46,479 nucleotides of DNA from NCBI GenBank assembly GCA_030156255.1, contig JASGMV010000031.1, positions 1 through 46,479 of the forward strand, read 5' to 3'. The notes under the pieces were generated by a model. The model saw only the letters and a program-made list of their open reading frames with translations, did not search any database and was not told where the DNA came from. Positions within the stretch are counted from its first letter, which is position 1. Each line of letters starts with the position of its first letter. The DNA comes from Desulfovibrionales bacterium (GTDB taxonomy: Bacteria; Desulfobacterota; Desulfovibrionia; Desulfovibrionales; Desulfovibrionaceae). The position numbers and the translations under genes are program-made. Shown in pieces: positions 43,077 through 46,479 of this stretch.

Positions 43077-43919
43077 TTGTCTGTTTTCATTCGAAACAAA
43101 GCGTACACGGGGCCGGTGCAGGCCGTCGTATTCGATTGGGCGGGAACCGCCGTGGACCACGGATCCGTCGGTCCGGTCGCCGTTTTCGTCGAGGTTTTTT
43201 CACGCCAGGGCGTGGAGGTTTCCTGGGCCGAGGCCCGCAAGCCCATGGGATTGATGAAGCGCGACCACGTGGAGGCCATGTGCGCCGATCCCTCGGTGCT
43301 GGACAAGTGGCGCGCGGCCAAGGGCGCGAACCCGGCGCAGGCGGACATCGACGCCATGTATCAGGAGACGGAGCGGCTGATGGTTTCCTGCATCGCGCTG
43401 CATTCCGACCCCATCCCCGGCGTGCTCGACGCCGTGGGAACGCTGCGCCGCATGGGCGTCAAGATCGGCTCCAGCACCGGCTACACCGGACCCATGATGA
43501 AGGTGCTCGCTCCGGCCGCCGCGGCCAAAGGCTATGCGCCGGACGCCATTGTGACCTCCTCCGACGTTCCGCGCGGCCGGCCGTATCCCTGGATGTGCCT
43601 CCAGAACGCCATCCGTCTGGAAACGTACCCCATGGAGAGCATGATCAAGGTCGGCGACTCCATGAGCGACGTGCAGGAAGGACTCAACGCGGGCATGTGG
43701 ACCATCGGGATCAGCCGCACCGGCAACGAAATGGGGCTGACGCTCGATGGGTTGGCGCGGCTTTCCGACAATGAGCGCGCAACGCGGCTTTCCGCCATCG
43801 CCGGGCGCTTCAAGGCCGCGGGAGCGCATTACGTCGCGGAGTCCGTCGCCGACGTCCCGGCTTTGGTGGAGGCCGTCAATGAACGGCTGGCCCGCGGCGA
43901 AACCCCCGACTTCCGGTAA
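43077..43919 (+). CDS. phnX: Phosphonoacetaldehyde hydrolase
   Basis: PhnX hydrolyses the C-P bond of phosphonoacetaldehyde to acetaldehyde and phosphate. The 280-residue HAD-family protein has the nucleophile Asp20 in VVFDWAGTAVD, the Schiff-base Lys61 in PMGLMKRDHVEA (this Lys is special to PhnX), IGSSTGYTGPMM (motif II Ser/Thr) and MIKVGDSMSDVQEGLNAG (motifs III/IV). The TTG start at 43077 is supported by AAGGAGG (43062-43068) 8 nt upstream and by the conserved start. The frame extends upstream without a ribosome site. It is followed after 4 nt by the PLP lyase gene. Confidence 0.94.
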   Translation: MSVFIRNKAYTGPVQAVVFDWAGTAVDHGSVGPVAVFVEVFSRQGVEVSWAEARKPMGLMKRDHVEAMCADPSVLDKWRAAKGANPAQADIDAMYQETERLMVSCIALHSDPIPGVLDAVGTLRRMGVKIGSSTGYTGPMMKVLAPAAAAKGYAPDAIVTSSDVPRGRPYPWMCLQNAIRLETYPMESMIKVGDSMSDVQEGLNAGMWTIGISRTGNEMGLTLDGLARLSDNERATRLSAIAGRFKAAGAHYVAESVADVPALVEAVNERLARGETPDFR

Positions 43920-43923
43920 CGCC

Positions 43924-45291
43924 GTGGCGGATCGCAAACCGGCGCATCTCACGGAAGGGGACGTGAACCTGTCCCCCCGCCGTCGCGCGTGGCGCTCGGA
44001 GCGCAGCCCGGAGACGCGCAAGCTGCTGGAGGACGACGCCGAGGTTTTCCTGCACCAGTCTTTGTCCACGCCGTGCCTCGACGCGCTGGCCTCCTGCGAA
44101 GGAAGTGTGTTGACGGACGAGGACGGCCTGGAGTTTTTGGATTTTCACGGGAACTCCGTCCATCAGGTCGGCTACGCCAATCCCTACGTTCTGGACGCCG
44201 TGCGTCGGCAGCTCGACGCCTTGCCGTTCTGCCCCCGCCGGTTCACCAACCGGCCGGCCGTGGACCTGGCGCGCAAACTGGCCGATCTCGCGCCGGAAGG
44301 ACTGGGAAAAGTGCTGTTCGCTCCGGCCGGAACGCTGGCCGTGGGCATGGCCTTGAAGCTGGTCCGAAAGGTCACGGGCCGGTTCAAGACCGTCTCCATG
44401 TGGGACTCCTTCCACGGCGCCTCGCTCGACGCCGTCTCCGTGGGCGGCGAGGCCCTGTTCCGCGCCGGAATCGGCCCGCTGCTGCCGGGCGCCGAGCATG
44501 TTCCGCCCCCGGACCCGGACCACTGCCTTTGGCGGCCGGACGGCGACTGCGCCGCCTGCGATCTGCGCTGCGCCCGGTACGTCGAATACGTCCTGGAGAA
44601 GGAGGGCGACGTGGGCTGCGTCGTGGCGGAGCCGGTCCGCTGCACCACGGTGAGCCCGCCGCCCGAGGGCTACTGGCGGTTCGTGCGCGAGGCCTGCGAC
44701 CGGCGTGGGGCGCTTCTGGTGTTCGACGAAACCGCCGTGTGCCTCGGCCGCACCGGGACCATGTTCGCCTTCGAGCATTTCGGCGTCGAGCCGGACATCG
44801 TGGCGCTCGGCAAGGGGCTCGGCGGCGGCGTGCTTCCCCTGGCCGCCATGATTGCGCGCACGGATTTCGACCGCGCCGGCGACGTCGCCCTCGGCCATTA
44901 CACGCACGAGAAGAATCCCACGGCCTGCGCCGCGGGCTTGGCGACGATCGAATACATCGAACGAAACGGCCTGGTCGAGCGCTCCCGCGAGCTGGGCGCC
45001 TCGACGCTTCGCGTCTTGGATGACATGCGCGGCCGCCATGCGTGCGTGCGAGCCGCCCGCGGCCTCGGCCTGGCCATGGGGCTGGAGCTGCAGCCGGTCG
45101 GCAACGCGGCGGCCGAGGATTTGGCGGACGGCGTGCTGTACGCCTGCCTGCGGGGCGGACTCAGCTTCAAAGTGTCGGGCGGAAATTTTCTGACCCTGAC
45201 GCCGCCGCTGACCATTACGGACGAGGAAATGGAGCGGGCGCTGTCTGTTTTGGAGCAAGCCGTCTCCGAGGTCGAGGCGGGCATGGCCTGA
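43924..45291 (+). CDS. pbfA: PbfA-like (R)-1-hydroxy-2-aminoethylphosphonate ammonia-lyase
   Basis: This 455-residue class III aminotransferase-fold, PLP-dependent protein has Lys297 in DIVALGKGLGGG as the Schiff-base residue and Asp268 in LLVFDETA. Segments FLHQSLSTPCLDAL, LDFHGNSVHQVGYANPYV, RRFTNRPAVDLARKLA and MWDSFHGASLDAVSVGGEA match what I recall of PbfA. PbfA eliminates ammonia from (R)-1-hydroxy-2-aminoethylphosphonate, giving phosphonoacetaldehyde. The phnX and phnW neighbours support this rather than a plain transaminase, but lyase versus transaminase activity cannot be told from sequence alone. GTG 43924 is chosen 4 nt after phnX. GTG 43963, behind a GGAAGGGG stretch, is an alternative. 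Confidence 0.75.
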   Translation: MADRKPAHLTEGDVNLSPRRRAWRSERSPETRKLLEDDAEVFLHQSLSTPCLDALASCEGSVLTDEDGLEFLDFHGNSVHQVGYANPYVLDAVRRQLDALPFCPRRFTNRPAVDLARKLADLAPEGLGKVLFAPAGTLAVGMALKLVRKVTGRFKTVSMWDSFHGASLDAVSVGGEALFRAGIGPLLPGAEHVPPPDPDHCLWRPDGDCAACDLRCARYVEYVLEKEGDVGCVVAEPVRCTTVSPPPEGYWRFVREACDRRGALLVFDETAVCLGRTGTMFAFEHFGVEPDIVALGKGLGGGVLPLAAMIARTDFDRAGDVALGHYTHEKNPTACAAGLATIEYIERNGLVERSRELGASTLRVLDDMRGRHACVRAARGLGLAMGLELQPVGNAAAEDLADGVLYACLRGGLSFKVSGGNFLTLTPPLTITDEEMERALSVLEQAVSEVEAGMA

Positions 45292-45314
45292 AAAATATCG
45301 ATGAGGATTGCTTG

Positions 45315-46430
45315 ATGGATACGAAACTGCTGCCTGATAATCCCTACGTGCTGCTGACGCCGGGGCCGTTGTCGACCACCAAGAGCGTCAAGGCCGCCAT
45401 GCTCCAGGACTGGTGCACCTGGGACGACGATTACAACGCGATCGTCCAGGAGATCAGGGCCAGGCTTGTGGATGTCGCGGGCGGAGGCGACCTGACCGCC
45501 GTGCTCATGCAGGGCAGCGGCACCTTCGCCGTGGAGGCGGCGATCGGCGCCTCCGTGCCGGAAAACGGCAAGCTGTTGGTCATCTCCAACGGTTGCTACG
45601 GCGAACGCATGGGCCAGATCGCCGACTACCTGCATATCGAAAAACGCCTGCTCGATTTCGGGGAAGTGGGGTGGGCCGATCCCCGGACCGTGGTCGAAAC
45701 CCTGGACGCGGATTCGGACATCACTCACGTGGCCGTGGTGCATTGCGAAACCACCACGGGCATGCTCAATCCCGTCCAGGAGATCGGATCGGAGGTGAAG
45801 CGGCGCGGCAAGACTTATCTGGTGGACGCCATGAGCAGCTTCGGCGGCGTTCCTCTGGATATGGACGACGTGAAGTGTGATTTTCTCATTTCCAGCGCCA
45901 ACAAATGCATCCAGGGCGTTCCGGGATTCGGCTTCATTCTGGCGCGGCGCGAGGCCATGGAGCGGTGCGCCGGCAACGCGCGGTCCTTGAGCCTGGACCT
46001 GTATCGGCAGTGGAGCGAGATGGAGCATAAGAACGGCAAGTGGCGTTTCACCTCGCCCACGCACGTGGTCCGGGCCTTCGCCCAGGCGCTCAGGGAGCTG
46101 GAGGACGAAGGCGGCGTACAGGCGCGACACGCCCGCTACCGGGCCAACCACCGGGCGCTGGTGGAGGGCATGGAGGCGCTCGGTTTTTCCTGTCTGCTGC
46201 CCGAAGCCTGGCGGTCTCCGGTCATCACGTCCTTTCTGACGCCCGACCATCCGGACTTCGAGTTCCGCCGGTTCTATGGAGAGCTCAAAAGCCGCGGCTG
46301 GGTGATCTACCCCGGCAAAGTCAGCAGCTCGGACACCTTCCGGATCGGCAACATCGGGGACGTCGCTTTGGACGACATGCGCCGGCTCATCGAGGCCGTG
46401 GGCGCGTCCATGTACTGGTCCCGGCCGTAA
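45315..46430 (+). CDS. phnW: 2-Aminoethylphosphonate-pyruvate transaminase
   Basis: PhnW moves the amino group of 2-AEP to pyruvate, making phosphonoacetaldehyde and alanine. The 371-residue class V aminotransferase has the start YVLLTPGPLSTT, DWCTWDDDYN, MQGSGTFAVEAAI, VVHCETTTGMLNPV, the PLP-binding Asp171 in YLVDAMSSFGG and the Schiff-base Lys197 in SSANKCIQGVPGFGF. GAGG (45303-45306) precedes the ATG by 8 nt. It is the last gene of the phosphonate run. Its product feeds PhnX. Confidence 0.96.
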   Translation: MDTKLLPDNPYVLLTPGPLSTTKSVKAAMLQDWCTWDDDYNAIVQEIRARLVDVAGGGDLTAVLMQGSGTFAVEAAIGASVPENGKLLVISNGCYGERMGQIADYLHIEKRLLDFGEVGWADPRTVVETLDADSDITHVAVVHCETTTGMLNPVQEIGSEVKRRGKTYLVDAMSSFGGVPLDMDDVKCDFLISSANKCIQGVPGFGFILARREAMERCAGNARSLSLDLYRQWSEMEHKNGKWRFTSPTHVVRAFAQALRELEDEGGVQARHARYRANHRALVEGMEALGFSCLLPEAWRSPVITSFLTPDHPDFEFRRFYGELKSRGWVIYPGKVSSSDTFRIGNIGDVALDDMRRLIEAVGASMYWSRP

Positions 46431-46447
46431 GGGCCGTGGTGCGGCCC
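46431..46447 (+). terminator. Hairpin between phnW and the CRISPR repeat
   Basis: GGGCCG (46431-46436) pairs with CGGCCC (46442-46447) over a 5-nt loop, directly after the phnW stop. It is short and lacks a T-run, so it is a possible but weak terminator insulating the array. Confidence 0.4.
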
Positions 46448-46450
46448 CTC

Positions 46451-46479
46451 CGCTTCATCCCCGCGTGCGCGGGGAACAC
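46451..46479 (-). CRISPR. Single type I-E CRISPR repeat at the window edge
   Basis: The final 29 bp, read on the minus strand, begin GTGTTCCCCGCG, form the 7-bp stem CCCCGCG/CGCGGGG, and end GGGGATGAAGCG. This matches the type I-E repeat in length, stem and ends. One repeat ends exactly at the window's last base, so no spacer is visible. By comparison with E. coli orientation, crRNA would be transcribed toward phnW, making this the leader-distal end of an array lying beyond the window. No cas gene is in the window. Confidence 0.75.

Overview
The window is GC-rich, densely coded DNA, most likely from a Desulfovibrio-type delta-proteobacterium (Desulfovibrionales, Desulfobacterota). This is inferred from the gene mix: the order rpmE, DUF1385, prfA, prmC, lpxC; a short RdgC with a small partner gene; LpxC and LolA (Gram-negative envelope); many hybrid and sigma-54 two-component genes; and three small heat-shock proteins in a row. 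I see no rRNA, tRNA, phage or transposase gene. Both ends look repetitive: nested inverted repeats at 9-82, and a single 29-nt type I-E CRISPR repeat that ends exactly at the last base. The window may therefore be a contig broken at repeats.

Layout. 252-6158 (minus): a tightly overlapping operon of an ATC-hydrolase-family gene, a UvrD/PcrA-type helicase, thiL, trmO and a TPR-methyltransferase fusion. It is divergent from lolA, with only 19 bp between start codons. 7052-10616 (plus): argF-argG-argH, the last three steps to arginine, closed by a clear terminator. 10862-13785: a membrane histidine kinase and a sigma-54 enhancer-binding response regulator. 14017-21676: a seven-gene operon behind a near-consensus sigma-54 promoter (13958-13973). 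It encodes a degenerate receiver, a sensor kinase, two single-domain response regulators, a TauE/SafE-type permease, a two-TM protein with a large extracytoplasmic domain, and an 865-residue PEP-synthase-like phosphotransferase that lacks the PEP/pyruvate TIM-barrel domain. This is the best candidate here for an undescribed system: an activator next door, its probable target promoter, a phosphorelay, a transporter and an orphan dikinase-like enzyme. 22268-24460: a CheC-like protein and a PAS-PAS-GGDEF diguanylate cyclase. 24705-25845: rdgC and its partner behind a structured leader. 25842-28955 (minus): an AI-2E-family membrane protein and a REC-HisKA-HATPase-REC-HPt hybrid kinase. 29589-33805 (minus): rpmE-DUF1385-prfA-prmC-lpxC. 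34301-35586: three tandem Hsp20 genes.

36717-46430 is a phosphonate island. phnM (minus) is divergent from a GntR regulator (plus), which is followed by a 2-aminoethylphosphonate (2-AEP) ABC transporter (binding protein, ATPase, fused double permease) and three catabolic genes, phnX, a pbfA-like PLP lyase, and phnW. PhnW converts 2-AEP to phosphonoacetaldehyde, the PbfA-like enzyme should produce the same compound from (R)-1-hydroxy-2-AEP, and PhnX splits it to acetaldehyde and phosphate. PhnM belongs to the separate C-P lyase route, whose core genes are not in the window. The CRISPR repeat lies 20 bp after the phnW stop.

All calls come from reading the sequence and recalling family motifs. 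No database search, alignment or folding software was run. Promoter and operator calls are pattern matches only.
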